Below, piece by piece: positions 15,671 through 24,211 of a stretch of 64,000 bases of DNA. Made by a program: the position numbers and the translations under genes. The stretch is taken from the NCBI GenBank assembly GCA_038240605.1, contig JBBSDP010000012.1, positions 1-64,000 of the forward strand, read 5' to 3'. Each line of letters begins with the position of its first letter. Positions within the stretch are counted from its first letter, which is position 1. The notes under the pieces were generated by a model. That model was given only the letters and a program-made list of their open reading frames with translations. It had not been told where the DNA came from and ran no database searches. Origin of the DNA: JBBSDP01 sp038240605 (GTDB lineage: Bacteria > Planctomycetota > Phycisphaerae > Tepidisphaerales > Tepidisphaeraceae).

Positions 15671-15898
15671 ATGTTTACGATTCTGGGCCCCATTTTCCTG
15701 CAAGGCGTTGGGTCGGTCCTCGACATCTATCCCGTTGAGTATCCGTATCCATTTCGTCGCCTGCATCCTCAGTTGACTGACGACCAGAGACTCGCAAGCG
15801 ATTGGAGGCGTGTCGGGGACGCAATGCGCAAGGCGATCTCGCAGATTACATCATCAGGGGAACGCAGTGGCGAAGAACAAGCCTCCCCGCGGAAATAG
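15671..15898 (+). CDS. hypothetical small protein upstream of the DUF2335 gene
   Basis: 75 residues. The N-terminus is mildly hydrophobic ('MFTILGPIFLQGVGSVLDIY') and the rest is polar ('WRRVGDAMRKAISQI'). No family is recognised. The last 32 bases overlap the GTG start of the broken DUF2335 gene at 15867, a layout that suggests translational coupling. Since the partner carries an internal stop, this gene may be a decaying companion. No Shine-Dalgarno is visible before its ATG. Confidence 0.5.
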   Translation: MFTILGPIFLQGVGSVLDIYPVEYPYPFRRLHPQLTDDQRLASDWRRVGDAMRKAISQITSSGERSGEEQASPRK

Positions 15899-16406
15899 CG
15901 ATCTGCCTTCGCTCTCGGGTGGCGGGATCTCGGCGGCAGCAAGCGCAGCAGTTCCTCCCATTTTTCAAGCCACGCCTATTGCTGAGCATCAGGGGCCGAT
16001 CCCTTCTCCAGAAACGCTTCGGCAATATGATTCGATGATGCCCGGTCTTGCCGGGCGAATCGTCGCAATGGCGGAGCGTGAAGCCGAACATGGAAGAGAA
16101 ATTTAGAAGTCATATCTGCAAATCCAGGCTGACGACGCCAAGCGATACCGTCGAGCAGAAATGGCGGGGCAGTGTTTTGGACTCGCGATCGGGCTTGCTG
16201 CAATGGGTGGGGCGACTTACTCCGCAGTTCATGGGGCGCAAATTGCGGCAAGCTTCATCGGAACTACGGGAGTCACGGGCCTCGTCACCGCATTTATCCT
16301 TGGTCGTAACGCACTTCTGAAACAGCGCCGACAGGACGCCGATATTGCAATTGAAGTACAGCGGGCAAATGCCGGTCATCTGCCGGCGGCTGGCCAAGAT
16401 AAATGA
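15867..16406 (+). pseudogene. DUF2335 membrane protein interrupted by an in-frame TAG
   Basis: A single frame runs from a GTG at 15867 (preceded by AGGGGAA) to a stop at 16404-16406, broken only by TAG at 16104-16106. The part before the stop ends 'MPGLAGRIVAMAEREAEHGR', which fits the 'PG..RI..MAE.QA.HR' block of DUF2335. The part after it, from 'KSYLQIQADDAKRYRRAE' through 'CFGLAIGLAAMGGATYSAV' to 'VTGLVTAFILGRNALLKQ', supplies the linker and the two C-terminal membrane helices of the same family. Frame and spacing are continuous, so this is one nonsense change, a sequencing error, or readthrough. 180 codons in all. Confidence 0.75.
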
Positions 16407-16454
16407 GCCAATGGATGCCGAAGTCGTCATTTCGCTTCATTCGCCTTCCTGTTA

Positions 16455-16679
16455 TCAGCCCTGCCTTCCCACCCCGCGTTTGCAGCCGGCGTAATGGGTC
16501 GCGGTGAACAGGTCCTGCGCGGCGTCGCGCGCCATCGCCGCCGCACGGCAGACGGGATCGTCCACTGGCCAGCCGAGCCGCTGCATACGATCGCATAGCT
16601 TGTTCAAGTATCGGAGTTGCCGGCCCAGATCGGCGCGCAGCCGACGAACCTGCTCGGCGGAAAGGTCGCTGGAGCTCAC
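16455..16679 (-). CDS. conserved small hypothetical protein
   Basis: 74 residues, probably all helical: 'LSAEQVRRLRADLGRQLRYL', 'NKLCDRMQRLGWPVDDPVCR', 'LFTATHYAGC'. The layout (L..L...L.YL..L..RM..LG.P.DDP ... A.DA...LF...HY..C) matches a short uncharacterised family I have seen in planctomycetes and other bacteria with no known role. The start is a GTG at 16679. It is divergent from the DUF1549 gene at 16897, so the 217-base gap should hold both promoters. Confidence 0.6.
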   Translation of the reverse strand: MSSSDLSAEQVRRLRADLGRQLRYLNKLCDRMQRLGWPVDDPVCRAAAMARDAAQDLFTATHYAGCKRGVGRQG

Positions 16680-16896
16680 GCGGTCAGCTTACGTCCAAGT
16701 CGCCCGATCGCGTGTCGTAACGTTAGATCGTTGCGTAACAAACAAACGTCGCCTTGCTGGCGACCCGTTCGAACGCCTCCACGTCTTATTGCGTAACGTT
16801 TTTGCCCGCCGGTACTATGCTGATTGGGGCGAAAGCGATCGACGCGCACGTCACGGTAAGAGGTCGCGCGCCGACCCGCGGATCAGATGGAGTCGA

Positions 16897-19674
16897 ATGC
16901 GCCAATCTGGATTATCCCTGCTCCTGCTCGTCCTGGCTTCCGCTGCGCCGGCTACCCTTCCCGCAACGTCGCCGAGCAGTAAGGCGGAGGAAGCACGCAA
17001 GTTCTGGTCATTCCAACCCCTCACGCATCCCGTGCCGCCCCCGGTGACCAACGAGCAGTGGGCACGGACGGCCATCGACCGCTTTGTCCTCGCCAAACAG
17101 CAGGAGAAAGGGCTGACACCCAATCCCCCTGCCAGCCGAGAGAAGCTCATTCGGCGTGCGTATTCCGATCTGCTCGGCCTGCCGCCGGCCCCGGCCGATG
17201 TCAGCGCGTTCGTGAACGATGCCTCTCCCGACGCCTATGCGAAGTTGATCGATCGTCTTCTGGAAAGCCCGCGCTACGGGGAGCGCTGGGCGCGGCACTG
17301 GCTGGACGTGGCGCGCTTCGCGGAATCCGATGGGTTCGAGCACGATTCGGACCGGCCGGCCGCGTTCCAATACCGCGACTTCGTCATCCGTGCGCTCAAT
17401 CAGGACATGCCGTTCGACCAGTTCGTCCAATGGCAGCTCGCCGGCGACGAACTGGCGCCTGACGACTGGCAGGCGATGGCTGCCACCGGCTTCCTCAGCG
17501 CCGGAGTGCTTCCCACGCAGATCACCGAAAAAGAATTTGAGTTCACGCGCTACAGCCAGCTCGATGACATGGTCTCGACCGTTGGCAACGCGATGCTGGG
17601 ATTGACGATCGGCTGCGCCCGCTGCCACGACCACAAGTTCGATCCGATCTCGTGCAAGGATTACTACCGCCTCGCCGCCAGCTTCGCGACCGCGATTCGC
17701 AACGACGTTGATATCGACGTCAGCACGCCTTCCGAACGCGAGGAACTCAAGCGGCAAACCGAAGCGCGCCAACTGGCCGCCCGCGCCAAGATCGACGCGT
17801 TCGAGCAAAACGTCGTGCCGGCGGAATTCAATGCGTTCGTGGCAGGCTTGCGACAGAAGCCGGGGACGCCCACGGCCCAGTGGTCAGTCCTCGATTTCGA
17901 GCAGGTGACGACGCTGCACGGCACCCGGCTCGTGCGCCAGCCGGATGGATCGCTCCTGAAAGAGGGTACGACCCCGGATCACGAAACTTACGTCTTGAAG
18001 GCGCGCACTGGCGCGCCGGCAGTTACGGCTATTCGTTTGGAGGCCCTCACCGACAAATCTCTTCCGCACAATGGACCGGGCGCCGGCGGTAACGGGAACT
18101 TCGCCCTGACCGAGTTGGAACTGACGGCCGCGCCTGTCGATGGCTCCGCCTCCGCCGTATCGATCAAGATCGCTTCCGCGATCGCCACGCATCAACAGAA
18201 CACAAGCAGTCTTTCCGTGGCATCATCGTTCGACGGCCAATCCGGCACGGGATGGGCGGTGGATTTCGGCGGCATTGGCAAGGACCAGGCGGCAATTTTC
18301 CGCTTCGAGAAGCCCGCGGGTTTTGCCGGCGGAACGTTGTTGACGCTTACGCTTCACTTCGATCACGCCAGCCCGCAACACCTGATCGGCCGGCCGCGAA
18401 TCTCGATCAGCAACCAGCCGGATCCGCATGAATTCAAGGGAAATGAAGGCCCGGATTCGGCGGTGGCCGATGTGTTGTCGCGCCTCGTTGCCAGTCAGGA
18501 CGTATCGGCCGCTGATCTGACGCTGGCCCGTCGCTGGTATGCCGCCTCGCTCCCGCAGTATCAGCAACTGAAGCAGGAGCTGTCGAAGAGCGAAGCCGTG
18601 AACGCGCCACATCGGACGGTCAAGGTGCAGGTGACCAGCGAAGGCCTGCCGCCCGTGAAGAACTTCGCCGATGATCGCGGCTATCCGCACTTCTACAAGC
18701 AGGTTTACCTGCTCCGGCGTGGTGATCCGAACAACAAAGTCGAGCCCGTCAGCGCGGCGTTCCCGGCGATCCTCATGCGGGGCGGAAATGACGAATCGCA
18801 CTGGTCGAGCCCCGCACCCGCCGGTGCGCGTACCAGCTTTCGACGTACGGCCCTGGCGCATTGGATCACCGATACCGAGTCGGGCGGCGGACATCTTACG
18901 GCCCGTGTGATCGTCAACCGTCTGTGGCAGCATCACCTCGGCCGTGGCATCGTCTCCACGCCCAACGACTTTGGCGTCCAGGGCGAGCGCCCCACCCATC
19001 GAGAGCTTCTCGACTGGCTCGCCAGCGATCTCGTCGAGCACGGGTGGAAGCTCAAGCGCCTGCACAAGCTGATCATGACCAGCGCCGTCTACATGCAGGA
19101 CAGCGCGATCCGCCCCGAGGACGAGAAAATCGATCCGCACGATGTTTACCAGTGGCGCTGGCAACCCCGTCGCCTCGAGGCGGAGCCGATCCGCGATTCG
19201 ATGCTCGCGATCAGCGGCCTGCTCGACGAGTCGATGTACGGACCGGGAACGCTCGATCAGGACATGCGCCGCCGGAGCGTTTATTTCACCGTGAAGCGCT
19301 CCCAGCTCGTTCCGATGATGATGGTTCTGGACTGGCCCGAGCCACTCAACAGCATCGGCAACCGGCCCAGCACGACGATCGCCCCGCAGGCATTGCTCTT
19401 CCTGAACAGCCCGCAAGCAAGGCGGTACGCGGAAGCATTTTCCCGACGGCTCACCGCCGCCAAGCCGGCCGATGCCATCGTTCAGGCTTATGAGATCGCG
19501 CTGGGGCGCAAACCGAGCGACGATGAGCTTCAGACCGCCACGTCGTTCCTGGAAGGCCGCGCGCGGGATGCGCAAAATTCAGCCGGCGTGAACGCCGCGG
19601 TTTCCGACGCCGCGGCGATGACCGACCTGTGTCAGGCCCTGATGAGCGCCAACGAGTTCGTTTACGTGGAATAG
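16897..19674 (+). CDS. DUF1549/DUF1553 exported protein
   Basis: 925 residues with a Sec signal peptide ('LSLLLLVLASAAPATLPA') from the ATG at 16897. The long open frame upstream lacks a signal and overlaps the opposite-strand small gene. DUF1549 spans about residues 40-270: 'RWARHWLDVARFAESDGFEH' and a CxxCH site 'CARCHDHKFDP' near residue 241. A jelly-roll-like middle section follows, and DUF1553 occupies the C-terminal third ('LTARVIVNRLWQHHLGRGIV', 'RRLEAEPIRDSMLAISG'). The separate N-terminal cytochrome-like domain of many relatives is absent. The gene is 12 bases upstream of a DUF1501 gene, the usual planctomycete pair, often suspected in polysaccharide breakdown. Confidence 0.92.
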   Translation: MRQSGLSLLLLVLASAAPATLPATSPSSKAEEARKFWSFQPLTHPVPPPVTNEQWARTAIDRFVLAKQQEKGLTPNPPASREKLIRRAYSDLLGLPPAPADVSAFVNDASPDAYAKLIDRLLESPRYGERWARHWLDVARFAESDGFEHDSDRPAAFQYRDFVIRALNQDMPFDQFVQWQLAGDELAPDDWQAMAATGFLSAGVLPTQITEKEFEFTRYSQLDDMVSTVGNAMLGLTIGCARCHDHKFDPISCKDYYRLAASFATAIRNDVDIDVSTPSEREELKRQTEARQLAARAKIDAFEQNVVPAEFNAFVAGLRQKPGTPTAQWSVLDFEQVTTLHGTRLVRQPDGSLLKEGTTPDHETYVLKARTGAPAVTAIRLEALTDKSLPHNGPGAGGNGNFALTELELTAAPVDGSASAVSIKIASAIATHQQNTSSLSVASSFDGQSGTGWAVDFGGIGKDQAAIFRFEKPAGFAGGTLLTLTLHFDHASPQHLIGRPRISISNQPDPHEFKGNEGPDSAVADVLSRLVASQDVSAADLTLARRWYAASLPQYQQLKQELSKSEAVNAPHRTVKVQVTSEGLPPVKNFADDRGYPHFYKQVYLLRRGDPNNKVEPVSAAFPAILMRGGNDESHWSSPAPAGARTSFRRTALAHWITDTESGGGHLTARVIVNRLWQHHLGRGIVSTPNDFGVQGERPTHRELLDWLASDLVEHGWKLKRLHKLIMTSAVYMQDSAIRPEDEKIDPHDVYQWRWQPRRLEAEPIRDSMLAISGLLDESMYGPGTLDQDMRRRSVYFTVKRSQLVPMMMVLDWPEPLNSIGNRPSTTIAPQALLFLNSPQARRYAEAFSRRLTAAKPADAIVQAYEIALGRKPSDDELQTATSFLEGRARDAQNSAGVNAAVSDAAAMTDLCQALMSANEFVYVE

Positions 19675-19686
19675 GAACCGCCCCCG

Positions 19687-21138
19687 ATGATGCGACATGA
19701 TTCCCAAGCGCTCGTGACTCGCCGTGACTGGCTGCGCCGTGCCGGCGGAGGCATGGGATTGCTGGGGCTGGCGGCGCTGATGGCAGACGAGGGGCTGCTG
19801 ACCAGCCCGGCACTGGCCGCCAGCGACCCGATGATCCCCCGCCCTTCCCTGCTCACGCCGCGCGCCAAGAGCGTGATCTGGATTTTCGTGAACGGCGGGC
19901 CCAGCCACGTCGACACCTGGGAGTACAAACCCGCGCTCGAAAAATACGACGGCCAGGAAATGAAGGGGATGGACCCGGAAACGGGGTTCTTCAAGAACGC
20001 CGTTGGGCCGCTGATGAAATCTCCGTTCAAGTTCACGCCGCGCGGCAAGTGCGGGAAGATGGTCTCCAGCCTTTTCCCGAACCTCGGCGAACACGTCGAC
20101 AAGATGGCGTTTGTCCACTCGGGCTTCACGCAGTCGAACAATCACAGCCCGGCCCTGTTCATGATGAACTGCGGACTGCCGCGAATGGGCCTTCCATGCG
20201 TCGGGTCGTGGGTGACGTACGGACTCGGCTCGGCGAGCCGGGACCTCCCCGCCTTCGTCGTCATGTCCGATCCGAAAGGGCGCGGCCTGCCCAAGGGCAA
20301 CGCCAGCAACTGGAGCTCCGGCTTTCTGCCCGGCGTCTTCCAGGGCACTTACCTTCAGCCCTCGGGGGCTCCCATCGCCAACCTGGCTCGCCCCGCGCCA
20401 TTGAGCCCCACGCGTCAGCGGGCGCAGCTCGACCTGATCGCGGCGCTGAACCACGAGCACCAGGCCAGGGCGGCCGCCGAGGCGGAGCTGACGGCGCGCA
20501 TCGAGAGCTTCGAGCTGGCCTATCGCATGCAGACCGCCGCTCCCGACGCCCTGGATGTGGACCACGAGCCGCCGCACATCAAATCGCTTTACGGCCTCGA
20601 TGACCCGCGCTGCGCCCACGTCGCGCGGCAGTGCCTCATGGCCCGACGGCTGGTGGAGCGCGGCGTGCGATTCGTGCAGATCTATTCCGGCGGGATGGAA
20701 AACGAGCGGAGTTGGGACGGGCACGTCGACATCGCCGGCAACCATTCTCAATTCGCGGGCGAAACCGACCGACCCGTGGCCGGCCTCCTCGCCGACCTGG
20801 AACAGCGCGGCCTGCTCGATGACACGCTGGTGATCTGGGGCGGTGAGTTCGGCCGGCTCCCCGTCTCCCAGAAAGGCGCCAAGCCGGGCCGCGATCACAA
20901 CCCCCACGCCTTCACTACCTGGATGGCCGGCGGCGGCACCAAGGGAGGCGTGAGCTACGGCGCATCCGATGAGGTGGGCTTTAAGGCCGCCGTGAATCGA
21001 GCGAGCGTCAACGACCTGCACGCCACGATCCTCTATTTCCTCGGCCTGGATCACACGAAGTTGACCTATCGCTTCAACGGCCGGGACTTCCGACTGACCG
21101 ACGTGGCGGGCAGGGTGATCAACGACATCGTTGCGTGA
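19687..21138 (+). CDS. DUF1501 Tat-exported protein
   Basis: 483 residues. The N-terminus 'TRRDWLRRAGGGMGLLGLAA' is a twin-arginine signal. The body is the alkaline-phosphatase-superfamily-like DUF1501: 'SVIWIFVNGGPSHVDTWEYK', 'HSGFTQSNNHSPALFMMNCG', 'DTLVIWGGEFGRLP' and 'RDHNPHAFTTWMAGGG'. The D/H residues in these blocks are the presumed metal ligands. It is co-directional with and 12 bases after the DUF1549 gene, so they probably form one transcript and act together outside the cytoplasm. Substrate unknown; a sulfatase-like or hydrolase role is inference from the fold. Confidence 0.92.
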   Translation: MMRHDSQALVTRRDWLRRAGGGMGLLGLAALMADEGLLTSPALAASDPMIPRPSLLTPRAKSVIWIFVNGGPSHVDTWEYKPALEKYDGQEMKGMDPETGFFKNAVGPLMKSPFKFTPRGKCGKMVSSLFPNLGEHVDKMAFVHSGFTQSNNHSPALFMMNCGLPRMGLPCVGSWVTYGLGSASRDLPAFVVMSDPKGRGLPKGNASNWSSGFLPGVFQGTYLQPSGAPIANLARPAPLSPTRQRAQLDLIAALNHEHQARAAAEAELTARIESFELAYRMQTAAPDALDVDHEPPHIKSLYGLDDPRCAHVARQCLMARRLVERGVRFVQIYSGGMENERSWDGHVDIAGNHSQFAGETDRPVAGLLADLEQRGLLDDTLVIWGGEFGRLPVSQKGAKPGRDHNPHAFTTWMAGGGTKGGVSYGASDEVGFKAAVNRASVNDLHATILYFLGLDHTKLTYRFNGRDFRLTDVAGRVINDIVA

Positions 21139-21266
21139 GCCTGCAAGGTCCCCGTAATCTGCGGCTGCTGGATAGAGTGGGCTAGACCCACCCATTTGAT
21201 CTCGCGGTGGGCCGAGCCCGCCGTACCTCACTCCCAAACGGCGCAAAATCGTAGAAAGCGGATCAC
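21139..21266. repeat. short palindromic spacer between DUF1501 and oxidoreductase genes
   Basis: GTGGGCTAGACCCAC (near 21178-21192) and GGTGGGCCGAGCCCGCC (near 21206-21222) are two related G/C-rich imperfect palindromes separated by about a dozen bases. They could form two hairpins and may act as a terminator or be a degraded repeat element. No T-run follows, so a classical terminator is not supported. Confidence 0.4.
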
Positions 21267-22340
21267 ATGATCGGAGTCGCCATCATCGGCAGCGGCGGGA
21301 TCGCGCTGGCGAATCACCTGCCTGGCTTTGCCCTCTGCCCGGACACGAAGGTGATCGCCCTGTGCGACACCAACGCGGCGGTCCTCGCCAGGGCAAGCGC
21401 ACAAACCGACATCACCGCCACGTACACCGACTATCGCGAGCTGCTCCGCCGCGACGACATCCATGCCGTCGTTGTGGCCACGCCCAACGTCTTTCACGCG
21501 CCGATCGTGCTGGCCGCGGTTGCGGCCGGGAAGCACGTCATGTGCGAGAAGCCGCTGGCAATGAGTCTCGACGAGGCGGTGGGCATGCAGCGCGCCGCCG
21601 AAGCGGCCGGCGTGCGGCACATGACCGCCTTCACCTACCGCTTCGTACCCGCAATGCGCTACATGGCTCACCTGGTGCACGGCGGGCAGATCGGCACGCC
21701 GTACCATTTCCGCGCCGCGCGATTTCAGGACTGGTCCGATCGCGACCTGGGCTGGCGGCAGATCCAGAAGCTCGCCGCCACCGGCGAGCTGGGCGACATG
21801 CTCTCCCATCGCATCGACTACGGCCATCTGCTCATCGGCCCCATCGTCCGCGTCGTCGCGCAGGTCCGGCGCTTCCTGGATATGCGGCAGGGCAAGCCGT
21901 CGGACCTGGACGACTGGGCGGCGATCATCGCCGACTTCGACCAGAACGTGACCGGCGTGCTGGAAAGCAGCAAACTCGCCACCGGCCGCGGCGAAGGCCA
22001 CCGCGGGCTGGACCTCTGCGAAGTGAACGGCTCGGAAGGCACGATCGCCTACACCACGCAGAAACCGCTTCAGCTCCAGATCGGCAAGAAGGGCGACGTC
22101 GACCTGCACACCGTCATGGTCCCCGACGAATTTCTCGTCTGGCCCGGCTCGACCCGCGATCCGCGCCAGGGCGATCCGCTGGTCACCTTCCGCTACGATC
22201 AGAACTTCGAGTTCATCGACGCGATCCGCAACCAACGCCCCTGCCGCCCCAGCTTCGCCGAAGGCGTGCGAGCGCAAGCCGTGATGGAGGCGGCGATAAC
22301 GTCGTCGCGTGAAAAGCGATGGGTGGATGTGAGTTCTTAG
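21267..22340 (+). CDS. Gfo/Idh/MocA family NAD(P)-dependent oxidoreductase
   Basis: 357 residues. The N-terminal Rossmann domain opens with 'GVAIIGSGGIALANHLPGF' and holds the family motif 'HVMCEKPLAMSLDEA' with the EKP lysine. The C-terminal domain has 'TAFTYRFVPAMRYMAHLV' and 'GELGDMLSHRIDYGHLLIG', where the DxxxH pair is expected to be catalytic. Enzymes of this family oxidise or reduce sugars and cyclitols; the exact substrate cannot be read from sequence. It lies 128 bases after the DUF1549/DUF1501 pair on the same strand and may belong to the same carbohydrate-related unit. Confidence 0.92.
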   Translation: MIGVAIIGSGGIALANHLPGFALCPDTKVIALCDTNAAVLARASAQTDITATYTDYRELLRRDDIHAVVVATPNVFHAPIVLAAVAAGKHVMCEKPLAMSLDEAVGMQRAAEAAGVRHMTAFTYRFVPAMRYMAHLVHGGQIGTPYHFRAARFQDWSDRDLGWRQIQKLAATGELGDMLSHRIDYGHLLIGPIVRVVAQVRRFLDMRQGKPSDLDDWAAIIADFDQNVTGVLESSKLATGRGEGHRGLDLCEVNGSEGTIAYTTQKPLQLQIGKKGDVDLHTVMVPDEFLVWPGSTRDPRQGDPLVTFRYDQNFEFIDAIRNQRPCRPSFAEGVRAQAVMEAAITSSREKRWVDVSS

Positions 22341-22420
22341 AGCGATTTTGCGCCCTCGCACGGTTTACGGCGGAGGCAAGGGCCTATGTTCCTTCTATCA
22401 TTTGAGCGAAATCATCAAAA

Positions 22421-22684
22421 ATGAGCATCTCACTTCGACCTGAAACCGAGCGGCTTCTTGAAGAGCGACTTAGAGACGGCGATTATTCCACGGCCGACGA
22501 TTTGGTTCGCGCAGCACTCCTTGCGCTCGAAGAAGTTGACGCACTTGAACTCGACGAGGAAACCCTCGATGCGATCGACGAAGCAGAGGATCAAATCGAA
22601 CGAGGTGAAGTGCATGACTGGGACGAGGTGTTTGTTTTGACCTTACGGCATGGCGCGCGCAGACAGCCGGATCGATTCGATTGA
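22421..22684 (+). CDS. ParD-like antitoxin without a ParE partner
   Basis: 87 residues. The N-terminus 'MSISLRPETERLLEERLRDG' and 'YSTADDLVRAALLALEE' form a ribbon-helix-helix domain of the ParD/CopG antitoxin type. The acidic segment 'AIDEAEDQIERGEVHDWDEV' is the toxin-binding tail. After 'DWDEV', where ParD proteins usually end and ParE starts by overlap, this one continues with 18 unrelated residues and the next gene is an SDR, so the toxin has been lost. The altered C-terminus could be a read-on after deletion. It opens a cluster of four TA remnants. Confidence 0.75.
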   Translation: MSISLRPETERLLEERLRDGDYSTADDLVRAALLALEEVDALELDEETLDAIDEAEDQIERGEVHDWDEVFVLTLRHGARRQPDRFD

Positions 22685-22704
22685 TTGTCTTTGGAGATTT
22701 TGAA

Positions 22705-23424
22705 ATGGGCAGGAGTGCCGTCGTGACGGGTGCTGGGAGCGGTGTTGGGCGAGCGGTTGCGCTTCGGTTGGCGGCGGAGGGTTGGTCCGTCGCGTTGCTG
22801 GGGCGTCGGGCGAACGCGCTGGACGAGACGCGCGAGCTTGCGGGTGTCGAGGCGGCCGGGCGGATCTTCGCCTGCCCTTGCGATATTGCTGACGAGACGG
22901 CGGTGCGTGCGGCAACATCCGACATCCTCAAACGATTCGGAGCCGTTCACGCGCTGGTCAATGCGGCGGGCATCAACATTCCGGCTCGGGCGCTGGAGGT
23001 GCTGGCGCTCGCGGATTTCGAGAAGGTGATGGCGACCAACCTGACCGGCTGTCTGAATTGCACGCTCGCGCTCCTGCCGGCGATGCGGCAGCTCGGGGAG
23101 GGGACGATCGTGAACATCGTCTCCGATGCCGGCATAGCCGCCAGCGCCAAGGCCGGAGCGGCGTACATCGCATCGAAGTTCGCCGTGCGGGGGTTGACAC
23201 AGTCCATCAACGCGGAAGAACGGCTTCGCGGCATTCGCGCGACATGCGTGCTGCCGGGGGACATCAACACGCCGTTGCTGGACAAGCGGCCTGTCCCGCC
23301 GCCGGCCGAGGCGCGGCAGAAGATGTTGCAGGCGGAGGACGTTGCGGATTGCGTCCTGCTCGCGATCAACCTGCCGCACCGGGCGTTGGTTGAAGAGCTG
23401 CTGATTCGGCCACGGGTTTCCTAA
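22705..23424 (+). CDS. short-chain dehydrogenase/reductase
   Basis: 239 residues from the ATG at 22705; a TTG start 24 bases earlier is possible but would precede the strand that starts the fold. The cofactor motif 'VVTGAGSGVGRAVALRLAAE' (TGxxxGxG), 'NAAGIN' (NAG-like), 'IVNIVSDAG' and 'AAYIASKFAVRGLTQSINAE' (YxxxK) are all present. It is a classical SDR, probably NADP(H)-dependent given the Arg after 'LLG'. Substrate unknown. It is embedded in the TA remnant cluster and its start is 20 bases after the ParD-like gene. Confidence 0.9.
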   Translation: MGRSAVVTGAGSGVGRAVALRLAAEGWSVALLGRRANALDETRELAGVEAAGRIFACPCDIADETAVRAATSDILKRFGAVHALVNAAGINIPARALEVLALADFEKVMATNLTGCLNCTLALLPAMRQLGEGTIVNIVSDAGIAASAKAGAAYIASKFAVRGLTQSINAEERLRGIRATCVLPGDINTPLLDKRPVPPPAEARQKMLQAEDVADCVLLAINLPHRALVEELLIRPRVS

Positions 23425-23438
23425 GGACGGATCCATCC

Positions 23439-23603
23439 TCATTGTTCATCCGGCAGAATGAGCCGGCAGATGATCGCGGAAACTCGCTCGACCACATCGT
23501 CCCGAACGCGACCTTTGACCTGCGCCCGGCGGCCGCGCCAGTCAATGCATTTCACTTGATCAGCGATCACGTCCCCTCGGGATGGGCAGGCGGCTCGGGC
23601 CAT
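23439..23603 (-). pseudogene. decapitated mazF toxin
   Basis: A 54-codon frame begins with ATG at 23603, directly after the mazE stop (TGAATG junction), and ends at 23439. The text 'GDVIADQVKCIDWRGRRAQG' followed by 'VVERVSAIICRLIL' corresponds to the C-terminal third of MazF/PemK toxins, where 'S..L.DQVKSIDWR.R' precedes a helix and 'LL'. Only nine residues ('MARAACPSR') stand before it, so roughly the first 60-70 residues, including the N-terminal active-site strand, are missing. A deletion between the start region and the C-terminal block explains the arrangement. It should be inactive as an RNase. Confidence 0.7.
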
Positions 23604-23840
23604 TCACCAGACCTCGCGGCCGACGGGCGCGCCCCACTCGAGAAGCTCCGGCCGGTTTCCGGGCTTCATCTGCGCCAGCAATTCGGCCAGGGACGGCGCC
23701 TTGGCGGGCCGGAGAAACACGCGGCCGCGCCGCAGCGTGATTTCAACCTCCGCGCCTTCGTGCATCGCCGCCCGCCGGGCGATTTCCGCCGGCACGCGCA
23801 CCCCCAGGCTATTGCCCCAACGTTGGAGTCGAACGGTCAT
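23604..23840 (-). CDS. mazE: MazE/AbrB-type antitoxin
   Basis: 78 residues. The N-terminal swapped-hairpin domain 'MTVRLQRWGNSLGVRVPAEI' is typical of MazE (W-GNS-GVR-P). It is followed by 'VEITLRRGRVFLRP' and a C-terminal tail ending 'GAPVGREVW', which fits the MazF-binding end. A clear GAGGAGA Shine-Dalgarno precedes the ATG at 23840; the longer open frame upstream is not needed. Its stop is directly followed by the start of a mazF gene that has lost its N-terminal part. Antitoxin retained, toxin broken. Confidence 0.85.
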   Translation of the reverse strand: MTVRLQRWGNSLGVRVPAEIARRAAMHEGAEVEITLRRGRVFLRPAKAPSLAELLAQMKPGNRPELLEWGAPVGREVW

Positions 23841-24019
23841 ATCGGTCTCCTCACAGATATACACTAGGCTATCCGCAATTTGGGGCCAATCGCCCACAGC
23901 CGCCGGTCGCGGCATCACTCTCGCGCCGACGCCGAACAAGCTGGTCGGGCTACTCAGCGCGTTTGTCGCCGATCGGCGAGTCGAATAGGATGATCGGCGA
24001 CGCCCGAAAGGAGCCATCG

Positions 24020-24211
24020 ATGACACTCCAAACCCTCAAGATCGGTAAAGAGCGGGTCGTGGTGCTGCGCGAACGAGACTACAGGAAATTGCTCGCCCAG
24101 ATCGGCGCAGAGCACGAGTTGGACGCCGGCGACGAGACGGAAAGCCGTCGACGCATGAAGGAAAAGGGCGGCACGACGCTTGCGCAGTTGAAGAAGAAAC
24201 TGCGGCTATGA
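24020..24211 (+). CDS. small antitoxin-like protein
   Basis: 63 residues from the ATG at 24020, which has an AAAGGAG Shine-Dalgarno 7 bases upstream; an in-frame ATG at 23963 lacks one. The N-terminus 'MTLQTLKIGKERVVVLRERD' and 'YRKLLAQIG' resembles small Phd/RelB-type antitoxins that sit in front of RelE/ParE toxins, and the C-terminus is basic ('LAQLKKKLRL'). The stop TGA at 24209-24211 overlaps an ATG at 24208 (ATGA), the typical junction with a toxin gene, of which only a stub remains. Confidence 0.65.
   Translation: MTLQTLKIGKERVVVLRERDYRKLLAQIGAEHELDAGDETESRRRMKEKGGTTLAQLKKKLRL

Noticed and set aside
16504..16896. N-terminal extension of the DUF1549 protein
   Set aside because: The frame is open but overlaps the conserved small gene on the other strand and would displace the signal peptide that begins at 16897.
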